Origin: Streptomyces sp. HM190
Lineage (GTDB): Bacteria > Actinomycetota > Actinomycetes > Streptomycetales > Streptomycetaceae
Direction of reading: 5' to 3'
Length of the DNA stretch: 64,000 bases
NCBI RefSeq assembly: GCF_009857135.1
Contig: NZ_CP047318.1
Location: 1,488,001-1,552,000, forward strand
Shown: piece by piece, positions 24,330 to 33,637 of the stretch
Numbering within the stretch: the stretch's first letter is position 1
How the letters are laid out: each line of letters starts with the position of its first letter
Position numbers and translations under genes: made by a program
Notes under the pieces: generated by a model
The model's database searches: none
Told to the model about the DNA's origin: nothing
The model's input: only the letters and a program-made list of their open reading frames with translations

Positions 24330-25562
24330 TTACTTGGCGGGGTGAGGGCCTACGGTCACGACCTCGCCGACGACGATGACCGCCGGCGGCTTGATCTCGG
24401 CCGAGACGACCGTCTCGGCGACCGTGGCGAGCGTGGCGTCGACCCGGCGCTGGGCCGCCGTGGTGCCTTCCTGCACCAGGGCCACGGGGGTGTCGGGGGA
24501 CTTGCCGTGCGCGATCAGGGTCTCGGCGACCTTGCCGATCGTGCCGACGCCCATGAGGATCACCAGCGTTCCGGTGAGCCGGGCCAGGGCCGGCCAGTCG
24601 ACCAGGGAACGCTCGTCGTCGGGGGCGATATGGCCGCTGACCACGGTGAACTCATGCGCCACTCCCCGGTGGGTGACGGGGATGCCGGCGGCGCCCGGGA
24701 CCGAGATCGAGCTGGAGATGCCGGGCACGACCGTGCAGGGGATGCCCGCCTCGGCCAGCGCCTGGACCTCCTCCATGCCGCGGCCGTAGACGAAGGGGTC
24801 GCCGCCCTTGAGGCGGACGACCGACCTGCCTTGCCGGGCGTGCTCGATCAGGGCGCTGTTGATGGCCTCCTGGGCCATGAACCGGCCGTACGGCAGCTTC
24901 GCCGCGTCGATCACCTCGACGCCCTGCGGCAGTTCAGCGAGCAGGTCGCGCGGGCCGAGGTGGTCGGTGATGACCACGTCGGCCTCGGCGAGGAGGCGGC
25001 GGCCCCGCACGGTGATCAGGTCCGGGTCTCCGGGTCCGCCGCCGACCAGGGCGACGCCGGGGGTACGGGTGCGATGGTGCGGGGCGACCAGGGTGCCGTC
25101 GCGGAGCCCCTCGACCACGGCGTCGCGGATCGCGGCGGTGTGGCGGGGGTCGCGGCCCTTGGCGTCGCTGGTGAGGACGGCGACGGTGACACCCTCGCTG
25201 GTCCCGGTGGCCGGGGTCCAGGCGGTGGCCGCGTCGGCGTCGTCGGCGCGGACGCACCACACGCGGTGCCGCTCCCCCTCCGCCGACGCACGGATGTTCG
25301 CCTCGGTGTCGTCGGTCGCGATGAGGGCGTACCAGGCGTCGGCGAGGTCACCCTCCGCGTAGGGCCGCTTCTCCCAGATCAGTTCGCCGGCGTCGACCAT
25401 GGCCTCCACCGAGGGGGTGGCCGTCGGGGAGACGAGGAGGATGTCGCCGCCCGCGGCGATCAGGGCGGGCAGGCGGCGCTGGGCCACCTGGCCGCCGCCG
25501 AGGACGACGACCTTGCGGCCGGAGAGGCGGAGGCCCACGGGGTAGGCGGGATGTTCGGCCAT
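24330..25562 (-). CDS. cobA: Uroporphyrinogen-III C-methyltransferase with siroheme-synthase N-domain
   Basis: The 410-residue protein is a two-domain CysG-like enzyme. Residues about 10-150 resemble the precorrin-2 dehydrogenase/ferrochelatase domain, with the NAD site VVVLGGGQVAQRRLPALI. Residues about 165-410 form the methyltransferase: VALVGGGPGDPDLITVRG, LKGGDPFVYGRG, PGISSSISVPGAAGIPVTHR and ILMGVGTI. It makes precorrin-2, the branch point to siroheme and cobalamin. The dehydrogenase domain is shorter than in enteric CysG. It sits downstream of bluB-cobT and cobL on the same strand, consistent with cobalamin or siroheme supply. Confidence 0.93.
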   Translation of the reverse strand: MAEHPAYPVGLRLSGRKVVVLGGGQVAQRRLPALIAAGGDILLVSPTATPSVEAMVDAGELIWEKRPYAEGDLADAWYALIATDDTEANIRASAEGERHRVWCVRADDADAATAWTPATGTSEGVTVAVLTSDAKGRDPRHTAAIRDAVVEGLRDGTLVAPHHRTRTPGVALVGGGPGDPDLITVRGRRLLAEADVVITDHLGPRDLLAELPQGVEVIDAAKLPYGRFMAQEAINSALIEHARQGRSVVRLKGGDPFVYGRGMEEVQALAEAGIPCTVVPGISSSISVPGAAGIPVTHRGVAHEFTVVSGHIAPDDERSLVDWPALARLTGTLVILMGVGTIGKVAETLIAHGKSPDTPVALVQEGTTAAQRRVDATLATVAETVVSAEIKPPAVIVVGEVVTVGPHPAK

Positions 25563-25873
25563 GAGGGTGCGGCTCCTCTAGCGGCAGCAGTGCGGGACGG
25601 AGCCCCTGCGGCGTTGGAGCGGCCCCTGACGTGCGGATTTTAAGGCGCGGACGAGGGTGTGGCGGGGGCGGGGTGGGATTTGTCTCCCCGCCCCCGCCCG
25701 TTTCCGGTCAGCCCCGGCGGCAGGGGCAGGGGCGAAGGTCTCCGCCGCCCGCTTCCCCTCGGCTTCTCGGTGACACCACTCTCTCTCGGTGACACCACTG
25801 TCTCTCGGTGGCGGCCCCGCTTCTTCTCTGGCGCCATTCCTGCGTCTCTGGCACTCCTGCGTCTCCGGCGCCT
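25563..25873. other. Intergenic region between cobT and cobA with short repeats
   Basis: No gene was found in these 311 bp. TCTCGGTGACACCACT occurs at 25765-25780 and 25784-25799, with a partial third copy near 25803. The unit resembles the last codons of cobT on the opposite strand. Two further short direct copies of a CTGGCNNTCCTGCGTCTC-like sequence lie at about 25829-25867. Confidence 0.5.
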
Positions 25874-28800
25874 CTACTTCTCGGTGACGCCCGCCGAGTC
25901 GAAGGTCGCCACCTCGTGCATCGCCCTCGCCGCGCTCTGGACGACCGGCAGGGCCAGGAGGGCGCCGGTGCCCTCGCCGAGGCGGAGGTCGAGGTCGACC
26001 AGGGGCCGGAGACCGAGCTTCTTCAGGGCCGCCACATGGCCGGGTTCGGCGCTGCGGTGGCCCGCGATGCACGCGGCGAGGACCTCGGGGGCGATGGCGC
26101 GGGCGACCAGGGCGGCGGCGCCGGCGCTGACGCCGTCGAGGATCACCGGCGTGCGCAGGGATGCGCCGCCGAGGAGGAGACCGACGATCGCGGCGTGTTC
26201 GAAGCCGCCGATCGCGGCCAGGACACCGATGGGGTCGGCCGGATCCGGCTGGTGCAGCTCGATGGCCCGGCGGACGACGTCGGTCTTGCGGGCGAGGGTC
26301 TCGTCGTTGATCCCGGTGCCCCGGCCGGTGACCTCGGCGGGGTCGGCTCCCGTGAAGACCGAGATGAGCGCGGCGGACGCCGTGGTGTTGGCGATGCCCA
26401 TCTCACCCGTGAGGAGGGCCTTGTTCCCGGCGGCGACCAGATCGCGGGCCGTCTCGATGCCGACCTCGATGGCCTTCTTGGCCTCCTCGCGGGTCATCGC
26501 GGGACCGGTGGTCATGTCGGACGTTCCGGCGCGCACCTTGCGCGGCAGCAGACCGGGGGTCGCCGGGAGGTCGCTCGCCACACCCACGTCCACGACGCAG
26601 ACCTCGGCGCCCACCTGGTTGGCGAAGGCGTTGCAGACCGCTCCCCCGCCGAGGAAGTTGGCCACCATCTGACCGGTGACCTCCTGCGGCCAGGGGGTCA
26701 CGCCCTGGGCGTGGACGCCGTGGTCGCCGGCGAAGATCGCGACGGCTGCGGGCTCCGGGATGGGCGGCGGGCACTGGCGGGACAGGCCCGACAACTGCGC
26801 GGAGATGATCTCCAGCATGCCGAGCGCGCCGGCCGGCTTGGTCATGCGCTTCTGCCGCTCCCACGCCTCGCCGAGCGCCTTGGCGTCGAGCGGGCGGATC
26901 CCGGCGACGGTCTCGGCGAGCAGGTCGTGCGGCTCGGCCCCGGGCAGGGCGCGGCGGCCGTACGTCTCCTCGTGGACGACCCAGGACAGCGGGCGGCGCT
27001 TGGCCCAGCCCGCCTGCATCAGCTCGGGTTCCTCCGGGAACTCGTCGACGTACCCGACGCACAGGTAGGCCACGACCTCCAGGTGCTCGGGCAGGCCGAG
27101 GGCGCGGACCATCTCGCGCTCGTCGAAGAAGCTGACCCAGCCGACGCCGAGGCCCTCGGCGCGGGCGGCGAGCCACAGGTTCTCGACGGCGAGGGCCGAG
27201 GAGTACGGGGCCATCTGCGGCTGGGTGTGGCGGCCCAGGGTGTGCCGGCCGCCGCGCGTCGGGTCGGCGGTGACCACGATGTTCACCGGGGTGTCGAGGA
27301 TGGCCTCGATCTTCAGTTCCTTGAACTGCTTCGCCCGGCCCTTCGGCAGCGACTTGGCGTAGGCCTCGCGCTGGCGCTGGGCCAGTTCGTGCATGGTGCG
27401 GCGGGTCTCGGCGGAGCGGATGACGACGAAGTCCCACGGCTGGGAGTGGCCCACGGACGGTGCCGTGTGGGCGGCCTCCAGGACACGGAGCAGTACGTCG
27501 TGCGGGATGGGGTCGCTGCGGAAGCCGTTGCGGATGTCGCGGCGCTCGCGCATGACCTTGAGGACGGCCTCGCGCTCGGCGTCGTCGTAGGGCGGCGCGG
27601 CCGGGCCGGCGGGCTGCTGCCCCGCGTCCGCCTCTTCGGACGCCTCGTCCGCCGGGGGCACGCTCGCGTCGGCTGCTTCCACTGTCTCGGCCTCCTCGCC
27701 GTCCTCCTGGTCGGCGGCCCTGGTGTCCAGGTCCTCCGCGTTCTGGACGACGTCGGGCTGCGCCTCGGCCGCGGTGGCGACCGGCTGCGGTTCGACGATC
27801 GTCTCGACCCCGGCCTCGGGGTCGCGGGGGGCGGGAACGGGGGCGAGGGGTTCCGCCGCCGACTCCTGCTCCGGTGCCTCGTCAGCGGTCTCGCCGGGCG
27901 CCGCGGCGGCGGGCACCGACCGGTCGTCGGCGGGCGGCGGTACGACCATGCCCTGGGGCGGTGTCGGAGCGAGGGGCGGGGTGGTCGGCACCGAGCCTTC
28001 CACCGGCACGAACTCACCCATCGGCCGCGGCGGCTCGGTCCCGGCCCCCAGGGCCGCGTCCGCGGGTGCAACACCGGTCGGGGAGGCCGCCGAGGGCTGG
28101 AGGACGGCGCCCTGGGGCGCGTCGAGCGGGGAGCCCGTCACGGTCGCGGGGGCCTCGGCGGCCACGACGTCGGCGGCGACCGGCTCGGCGGGCTGTGCGA
28201 GGGCCCCGGGGCCCGGGGAGTCGACCGGCTCGGCGGGCTGCGCGACGGCGGCCTCACCGGCGGGCGGCTCCTCGGCGGTCGCGACGGGCTCGGCGGGAAC
28301 GGCGTCGCCGGGCTGGTCCGGCGCCTGCGCCGCCACGGGCATGTCGGCGACCCGCGCCGGAGAGGCGGCGTTCTCGGGTGCCTGGGGGGTCTGCTCGGCA
28401 AAGTCCGCGGCGGGGGCGCCGGGCTCGGGGGCCTCGGGGCCCTGCGGGGAGGGCTGCGGCTGCTCCGGCTCCGGCTTCGAGGTCGGCGCCTCCTCGGTGA
28501 CGGCTTCCTCAGCGACGGGCTCGTCGGCGGCGGTCTCCTCACCGGCGGGGGCCCGCGGCTCGGCCGGGGCGGACTCCGCCGGGGCGGGCTCGGTCGGCTG
28601 GGCCTCTGCGGCTGCGGCCTCGGCGGCGACCGGTTCAGCGCCGCCGGCCGCCTGCGGCTCCGCGGGCTCCGCGGCAGGAGTCTCGGCGGCCTGCGGCTCC
28701 GGCCCTTCCTGCGGCTCCCCAGGTTGCTGGGCGTCCTGGGCGGCTACGGCATTCGGAGCCTCGGGCAGCGATTGCCTGTCCTCGGCGGGCGGAGCCTCAC

Positions 28801-30244
28801 CGGCGGCGGGCTCGGCCGAGGCGCCGGCCGCGGGCTGCCCGTCCTCGGCGGCGGGCGCCGGCTGCTCCTCGACGGGGGCTGCCGTCTCGTCGACCGCGGC
28901 CTCGGGCGCCGGCTGTGCCTCGGGGGCAACGGGCGCGGCGTCGGCCTGCGGCGGGACGGGGGCGTCGGCCGGCAGGGCGGCGTCCTCGTTCTGCTGCGGA
29001 ACCGGGGAGACGTCCTGGGCGTCCGCGGGCACCTGGGCCTGGATGGGCTCCGGACCCTCCGCGGCGGGCGGGAACGGCGTGGCCTCCGGCACCTGGGCCT
29101 CGCGGGCGACGAGGGCGTCGAGGGCCGACTCGGTGGGGGTCCCGGTGGCGGGCGGCTCGGGAGCCCCCGGAGCGACGGCCGCGCCCTCCTCCGGCGCCTG
29201 CGCGTCCGGGGCCGTCTCCGCGGACTCCGGGCTCTGCGAGCCGTCGGACGCGGGCTCCGCCACCGGCTGGGCGTCGGCGACGTTGGCGCCCGTCACCGGC
29301 TCGGCGGCGGGCGCCTCCTCCACGACGGTCTGGGCCACGGCGACCGGCTGGGACTCGGCGGCCTCCCCGGGGATCTGGGCTTCGGCGGCCTCCGGGACCG
29401 CCACCGCCTCGACCGGCTGAGCCTCACCGACCGGCTGGGCCTCGGTGGCCTCGGGAACGACCGGTGCCTCGGCGGGCTGCGGGGCGGTGGCCGGGGCGAC
29501 GGCCTCCGTGACCTGCACATGGCCGGTGGCGAACTGGGCGACCGCGGCTTCCTGGGCCTGCGCGTAGGCCGCGTCCTGGGCGTCATGGAGGGCCTCGGGG
29601 TCCTGCTCGGCCTGTGTGACCTGCGCGGACTCCGGCACCTGTGGCGTCTCGGCGACGACGGCGACGGGCGGCGCCTCCTGCGGAACGACCGTTTCTGCAG
29701 CCTGCCCCCGGGCGGCCTGCGCGGGCGGGGCCGCCACGGCCGCGGACACGGGGGCGCTCCAGGGAGCCACACCCTGCGGGGGCACGTCGAGGTATTCGGG
29801 TCCGGTGGTGGGCGGGCCGGAGTGGCGTACGGCGGCGGGCGGGACGGGGGCGCCGGCGGGGCCGCGGTCGGCGAGGGAGCGGACCGGGCTGGCGGAGGCG
29901 TCCGGGGTGGGCGGGCCGAGGTGCAGCGGCCGACGGGCCACCGGCGGCTGCGGGACCGGGGTCGCGACAGGGTGGCGTACGGCTCCGAGGTCGATCGAGC
30001 CGCTGTCCCGGCCGGCCGTCTCGTGCGGGCCGGGCTCGTGCACGACCTGGACGACGGGTTCGGGGGCGGGTGGCGGCACTTCGTTGCCCCATGCGCCCTG
30101 GGCGCCCGGCAGCAGCAGCTCGTCGTCCTCGACGGGGGTCTCGGAGAGGTAGGTGTACGCGCCCGGCGCGGCGACGCCCGGCTGTTCCACCATGCCTGCG
30201 CTCTCCGGCTGCCCCTCGCCCGGGACCTGGCCGGTGTCGGTCAT
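25874..30244 (-). CDS. cobT: BluB-CobT fusion with giant disordered N-terminus
   Basis: A 1456-residue protein starts at ATG 30244 (MTDTGQVPGEGQ) with GAGGGG seven bases upstream. Residues 1 to about 880 are low-complexity Ala/Pro/Glu/Val with no predicted fold. Residues about 885-1095 match BluB, the flavin-destroying 5,6-dimethylbenzimidazole synthase: VMRERRDIRNGFRSDPIPHD, AHTAPSVGHSQPWDFV, LGVGWVSFFDE. Residues about 1110-1456 are nicotinate-nucleotide:DMB phosphoribosyltransferase: FAGDHGVHAQGVTPWPQEVT, GEMGIANTTASAAL and the catalytic-Glu motif LRLGEGTGALLAL near residue 1420. One chain would both make DMB and activate it for the lower loop of cobalamin. The disordered region might tether or cluster Cob enzymes, but that is speculation. 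Confidence 0.92.
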   Translation of the reverse strand: MTDTGQVPGEGQPESAGMVEQPGVAAPGAYTYLSETPVEDDELLLPGAQGAWGNEVPPPAPEPVVQVVHEPGPHETAGRDSGSIDLGAVRHPVATPVPQPPVARRPLHLGPPTPDASASPVRSLADRGPAGAPVPPAAVRHSGPPTTGPEYLDVPPQGVAPWSAPVSAAVAAPPAQAARGQAAETVVPQEAPPVAVVAETPQVPESAQVTQAEQDPEALHDAQDAAYAQAQEAAVAQFATGHVQVTEAVAPATAPQPAEAPVVPEATEAQPVGEAQPVEAVAVPEAAEAQIPGEAAESQPVAVAQTVVEEAPAAEPVTGANVADAQPVAEPASDGSQSPESAETAPDAQAPEEGAAVAPGAPEPPATGTPTESALDALVAREAQVPEATPFPPAAEGPEPIQAQVPADAQDVSPVPQQNEDAALPADAPVPPQADAAPVAPEAQPAPEAAVDETAAPVEEQPAPAAEDGQPAAGASAEPAAGEAPPAEDRQSLPEAPNAVAAQDAQQPGEPQEGPEPQAAETPAAEPAEPQAAGGAEPVAAEAAAAEAQPTEPAPAESAPAEPRAPAGEETAADEPVAEEAVTEEAPTSKPEPEQPQPSPQGPEAPEPGAPAADFAEQTPQAPENAASPARVADMPVAAQAPDQPGDAVPAEPVATAEEPPAGEAAVAQPAEPVDSPGPGALAQPAEPVAADVVAAEAPATVTGSPLDAPQGAVLQPSAASPTGVAPADAALGAGTEPPRPMGEFVPVEGSVPTTPPLAPTPPQGMVVPPPADDRSVPAAAAPGETADEAPEQESAAEPLAPVPAPRDPEAGVETIVEPQPVATAAEAQPDVVQNAEDLDTRAADQEDGEEAETVEAADASVPPADEASEEADAGQQPAGPAAPPYDDAEREAVLKVMRERRDIRNGFRSDPIPHDVLLRVLEAAHTAPSVGHSQPWDFVVIRSAETRRTMHELAQRQREAYAKSLPKGRAKQFKELKIEAILDTPVNIVVTADPTRGGRHTLGRHTQPQMAPYSSALAVENLWLAARAEGLGVGWVSFFDEREMVRALGLPEHLEVVAYLCVGYVDEFPEEPELMQAGWAKRRPLSWVVHEETYGRRALPGAEPHDLLAETVAGIRPLDAKALGEAWERQKRMTKPAGALGMLEIISAQLSGLSRQCPPPIPEPAAVAIFAGDHGVHAQGVTPWPQEVTGQMVANFLGGGAVCNAFANQVGAEVCVVDVGVASDLPATPGLLPRKVRAGTSDMTTGPAMTREEAKKAIEVGIETARDLVAAGNKALLTGEMGIANTTASAALISVFTGADPAEVTGRGTGINDETLARKTDVVRRAIELHQPDPADPIGVLAAIGGFEHAAIVGLLLGGASLRTPVILDGVSAGAAALVARAIAPEVLAACIAGHRSAEPGHVAALKKLGLRPLVDLDLRLGEGTGALLALPVVQSAARAMHEVATFDSAGVTEK

Positions 30245-30591
30245 GCGTAACCCCTCGCCCATCGGTTAGTGCCTCTGTGCCAGCTGGCCCGGAACGGCGC
30301 ACCGACCGTTCCACACATGGAGAACGAGCGTGCGTGCCCAGCGGCACGTGACGACCCACCTGCAAGTCGACAAAGCCATTCGATGGCCATTGTCGCGGTC
30401 GTCCCGCCATCGCGACAGCTTGATCGGCGACGGTCCGCTGTGGACTGCGCCACGTTGCGCGCCCTCCGGTACCGCCGTACCACACACGCCCTCAAAACGG
30501 GCGCGCTTTCCGGACATTGACCGACGAAGTGTCGGGTGCCGGAGTGCGGTACGACAGTCGGCCAGCCTACCGCGCCGGTACGACAACCGGA
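30245..30591. other. Intergenic region upstream of bluB-cobT
   Basis: These 347 bp separate cobL from cobT. I looked for a cobalamin riboswitch on the leftward strand and did not find the B12-box or surrounding stems. No gene was found; the cobT promoter presumably lies here. Confidence 0.45.
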
Positions 30592-31800
30592 TCACTGGGA
30601 ACGATCGGGCAAAGTCCCGCTGAGCAGGAACGCGACGCTCCGTTCGCGCTCCGTCCAGGCCCTCGTGTCGAGTTCGACGGACTGGACGAACTCGCACCGG
30701 ACGTCGTATCCGTGCTCGCTCAGGTCGCGTCCGACGCGCTCGGCGGCGGGCCGGGTGAGGGCGTGGGTGACGATGCGCCTCGGGCGCCGGTCGGCGACGG
30801 CGGAGACCACCGCCGCTCCCCCGCCGCCGACGCGGACGACGTCGGGTTCGGGGAGGTTCTCCAGGATGTGCGGGGCGATGCCGTGGACCACTTGGAGTTG
30901 CACGCCGAAGCGGCGGGCGGCGAGGGTCGTACGGCCGCATGCCTCGGGGTCCCGGTCGACGGCGATGACACCGGCACCGCAGCGGGCCGCCTCGGTGGCG
31001 AAGGCCCCGCTGCCGCAGCCGATGTCCCACACGAGGTCGCCCACGCGCGGTCCGAGGCGGGCCAGTTGGGCCGAGCGCAGCAGTTCGCCCTCCCCTTCGC
31101 CCAGACCGCCGCCGTAGACGTCGTCGGGCAGGGACCAGCCGCGGGGTCCGGCGCTCGGGTCGCGGCCGGCGATCCAGCCGCCGTCCTCACCGGTGCCCGT
31201 GGGGCCGATGACGATGACGAGGTTGGGGTCGCGCCAGGTGTGGTCGGCGGCCTTGTCGGAGGTGACGACGGTGACGCGTTCGCGGTCGGTGCCGAGTTCC
31301 TCGCAGATCACGAAGGTGCGGTGCACTCCTTCGAGGAGCAGGCCGAGTTCGGCGGGGCCGGCGCCGGGCGAGGTGAGGACGGCGACCTTGGCGTGGGCGC
31401 GGCAGACGTTCACGGCGCGCCTGAGCGTACGGCGGTGCGCGACGACCACCTGTGCGTCGTCCCAGGGCATTCCGGCGCGGGCGAAGGCGGCGGCCACCGA
31501 GGACACACCGGGGACGACCTCGACCTCCAGGCCGAACTCGGGGGCTCGGAGCGTGCGGACGACTCCGAAGAAACCGGGATCGCCGTCGGCGAGGACCACG
31601 GCGGTGCCGCGGTGGGCGGCGATGCGGCGGGCGGCGAGGGCGACGCTGCCGAGCCGGATGCGTTCGGCGGCCGGGGGCACTTCGGGCAGGGCCAGATGGT
31701 GGGCGGCGCCGGCGACGAGTGTGGCGGCGGCGAGGGCGGAGCGCGCCGCGGCGGTCAGGGGGGAGCCGTCCCAGCCGATCACCGTGACCCGGTCGGCCAT
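30592..31800 (-). CDS. cobL: Precorrin-6Y C5,15-methyltransferase (decarboxylating)
   Basis: The 402-residue protein joins two domains. Residues 1 to about 200 are the CbiE-type tetrapyrrole methyltransferase (VTVIGWDGSPL at the start, VLADGDPGFFGVVRTL, VVPGVSSVAAAFARAG). Residues about 205-402 are the CbiT-type domain with the Rossmann AdoMet motif LVWDIGCGSGAFATEAAR and VIAVDRDPEA. The fused arrangement is that of CobL in the aerobic cobalamin pathway, methylating C5 and C15 and decarboxylating the C12 acetate side chain. It lies upstream of bluB-cobT on the same strand. Confidence 0.93.
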   Translation of the reverse strand: MADRVTVIGWDGSPLTAAARSALAAATLVAGAAHHLALPEVPPAAERIRLGSVALAARRIAAHRGTAVVLADGDPGFFGVVRTLRAPEFGLEVEVVPGVSSVAAAFARAGMPWDDAQVVVAHRRTLRRAVNVCRAHAKVAVLTSPGAGPAELGLLLEGVHRTFVICEELGTDRERVTVVTSDKAADHTWRDPNLVIVIGPTGTGEDGGWIAGRDPSAGPRGWSLPDDVYGGGLGEGEGELLRSAQLARLGPRVGDLVWDIGCGSGAFATEAARCGAGVIAVDRDPEACGRTTLAARRFGVQLQVVHGIAPHILENLPEPDVVRVGGGGAAVVSAVADRRPRRIVTHALTRPAAERVGRDLSEHGYDVRCEFVQSVELDTRAWTERERSVAFLLSGTLPDRSQ

Positions 31801-31922
31801 CGTCGTCAGTCTCCAGAGGGTTTTCGCAGCTCGTCAGGGAAGCCCGCACGGGGTCCCGTGAGCGTACCTGGTGACGGGGCGGGGTCCGGTGGCCGGGCGG
31901 CGGCCTTGCGCCCGAGGGTCGT

Positions 31923-32561
31923 TCAGTTCCAGTCCGAGTACGCGCCGAAACCGCCGCTGTCGGCCAGTTCCTCGCTGACGCCCTCGATGTCCTCCGGGAG
32001 GAGGCTCCACACGATGTAGTCGGTGCGGACCTCGGTCCAGCCGTCCTCGGGGGTGCGGGCGCGCGCTATGCAGGCGTTGCGCAGGACGCCTTCGCTGATA
32101 CAGCCGATCTTCTGCGCGACCTGCTGGGAGGCGGTGTTGTCGGCAGCGGTGCGCAGCTCGATCCGTTCGAACTTCTGCTCGCGGAACAGCCATTGGGCGG
32201 TGGCGAGGGCGGCTTCGGAGGCGTAGCCCTCGCCCCGCGCCCAGGGGGCGACGACGTACGAGAGTTCGGTGGACCGGACGTGCCAGTCCGTGCCGGTCAG
32301 CTGGATGACGCCGACGAGGCGCTGGGTGAGGAACTCGGTGACGGCGAGGTCGAGACCACGGCCTGAGGTGCGTTCGGCGGGGGCGTGCTCGGTGATCCAG
32401 GTGCGGGCGCCGGCCTCGGTGAAGGGCTGCTGGACGTCGGTCCAGGCCATCACCTGCTCGTCGTTCATCATCTCGGTGAGCGCCTGGACGTCGTCCTCGT
32501 CGAACGGGCGCAGGACCAACCGCTCCGTGCTGATGGAGATGTCGGGAAAGGTGCTCGTCAT
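31923..32561 (-). CDS. RimJ/RimL-type GNAT acetyltransferase
   Basis: The 212-residue protein opens with STERLVLRPFDEDDVQAL, the typical start of RimJ/RimL-like acetyltransferases. It has the acetyl-CoA loop ARGEGYASEAALATAQWLF and the beta-bulge block IELRTAADNTASQQVAQKIG followed by EGVLRNA. ATG 32561 has GGAG eight bases upstream; the longer frame to 32753 crosses the metQ terminator and is rejected. Likely substrates are N-terminal amines of proteins or small amines; not determinable here. Confidence 0.88.
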   Translation of the reverse strand: MTSTFPDISISTERLVLRPFDEDDVQALTEMMNDEQVMAWTDVQQPFTEAGARTWITEHAPAERTSGRGLDLAVTEFLTQRLVGVIQLTGTDWHVRSTELSYVVAPWARGEGYASEAALATAQWLFREQKFERIELRTAADNTASQQVAQKIGCISEGVLRNACIARARTPEDGWTEVRTDYIVWSLLPEDIEGVSEELADSGGFGAYSDWN

Positions 32562-32641
32562 GCGCCGCTCCGTAACCTTCGAAACCGTTGGGGGCTGCTG
32601 AACTGCCCAGCATGCAGCATGAAAGCACTGAATCGCACCAC

Positions 32642-32672
32642 GGGGCCCACTCCCTGTGAGGGAGCGGACCCC
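32642..32672 (-). terminator. Terminator of the metNIQ operon
   Basis: Arms 32642-32655 and 32659-32672 form a 14-bp stem on the leftward transcript, with two G-U pairs and a 3-nt loop, 48 bp after the metQ stop. Confidence 0.78.
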
Positions 32673-32719
32673 ATGCGTGGCGATACGCCGTATACGTGCC
32701 GCCGATCCGGCGGGACGGC

Positions 32720-33553
32720 TCAGAAGGACGGGATGACCGAGCCGTTGCTCCACTTCTCCTCGATGAACTTCTTCACCTCGGGGGAGGTGAGGAGCTTCGC
32801 GAGCTTCTTCACGCGCGGGTCGTCCTCGTTGCCCTCCTTCACGGCGAGGAAGTTGCCGTTCGGGTTGTCCTTGGCGGGTTCCAGGGCGAGGGCGTCGTCG
32901 GCGGGCGACAGGTCGGCGTCGAGGGCGTAGTTGCCGTTGATGACGGCCGCGTCGACGTCCTCCAGGGAACGCGGGGTCTGTGCCGCCTCCAGCTCCTTGA
33001 ACTTCAGCTTCTTGGGGTTGTCGGCGATGTCGGCGGGGGTCGCCGCGTTGTCGGCGCCGTCCTTGAGCGTGATGATGCCGGCGGCGTCGAGCAGCTTGAG
33101 GGCCCGCGCCTCGTTGACGGTGTCGTTGGGGACGGCGACGGTGGCGCCCGTCTTCAGGTCGTCCTTGCTCTTGACCTTGTCGGAGTAGAGGCCGAGCGGC
33201 TCCAGGTGCACGGTGACGACGGGCACGATGTGGGTGCCCTGCTTCTTGTTGAAGTCGTCGAGGTAGGGCTGGTTCTGGAAGTAGTTGGCGTCCACGGAGC
33301 CGTCCTCGGTGGCCGTGTTCGGCAGGACGTAGTCGGTGAACTCCTTGACCTCCAGGTCCAGCCCGGCCTTCTTCGCCAGGTTGTCCTTGACGAAGGTGAG
33401 GATCTCCGCGTGCGGGGTGGGGCTGGCGGCGACGACCAGCGGTCCGCTGGTGTCGGACGCGGTGTCGGCCGCGCCGGAGCCGCAGGCGGTGAGCCCGAGG
33501 GCGAGGGCTCCGGCGGCGAGGACGGCGGTGGTGAGCTTGACGGTGTTACGCAC
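32720..33553 (-). CDS. metQ: Methionine-binding lipoprotein MetQ (NlpA family)
   Basis: The 277-residue protein starts at GTG 33553. A lipoprotein signal ends LALGLTAC with the lipid-anchor cysteine at residue 24. The mature part matches the NlpA/MetQ family: VVAASPTPHAEILTFVKDNL, VEVKEFTDYVLPN-like block, ANYFQNQPYLDDFN, VHLEPLGLYS, VAVPNDTVNEARALKLL and AAVINGNYALDAD. It delivers D/L-methionine or related amino acids to the MetNI transporter. It is the last gene of the leftward metN-metI-metQ operon, 84 bp after metI. Confidence 0.95.
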   Translation of the reverse strand: MRNTVKLTTAVLAAGALALGLTACGSGAADTASDTSGPLVVAASPTPHAEILTFVKDNLAKKAGLDLEVKEFTDYVLPNTATEDGSVDANYFQNQPYLDDFNKKQGTHIVPVVTVHLEPLGLYSDKVKSKDDLKTGATVAVPNDTVNEARALKLLDAAGIITLKDGADNAATPADIADNPKKLKFKELEAAQTPRSLEDVDAAVINGNYALDADLSPADDALALEPAKDNPNGNFLAVKEGNEDDPRVKKLAKLLTSPEVKKFIEEKWSNGSVIPSF

Positions 33554-33637
33554 GAAAAGTGCCTTTCCTTTTGGGTGGAGCTGTCCCGTCGTGGGTGGGA
33601 CGGGAAGTCTGCGGGTGCCGGGAGAGGTGCGCGGAGG

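Noticed and set aside
25808..30250. A 1480-residue + strand open frame rich in Gly, Arg and Leu.
   Set aside because: It is the antisense shadow of bluB-cobT. Its periodic GLG/RGG composition mirrors the Ala/Pro/Glu codons on the other strand; no ribosome site and no recognisable domain.
30245..30591. Possible cobalamin riboswitch before bluB-cobT.
   Set aside because: I found no B12-box or conserved peripheral stems on the leftward strand, and the cobL-cobT gap is short of a full aptamer plus expression platform. A covariance-model search would settle it.
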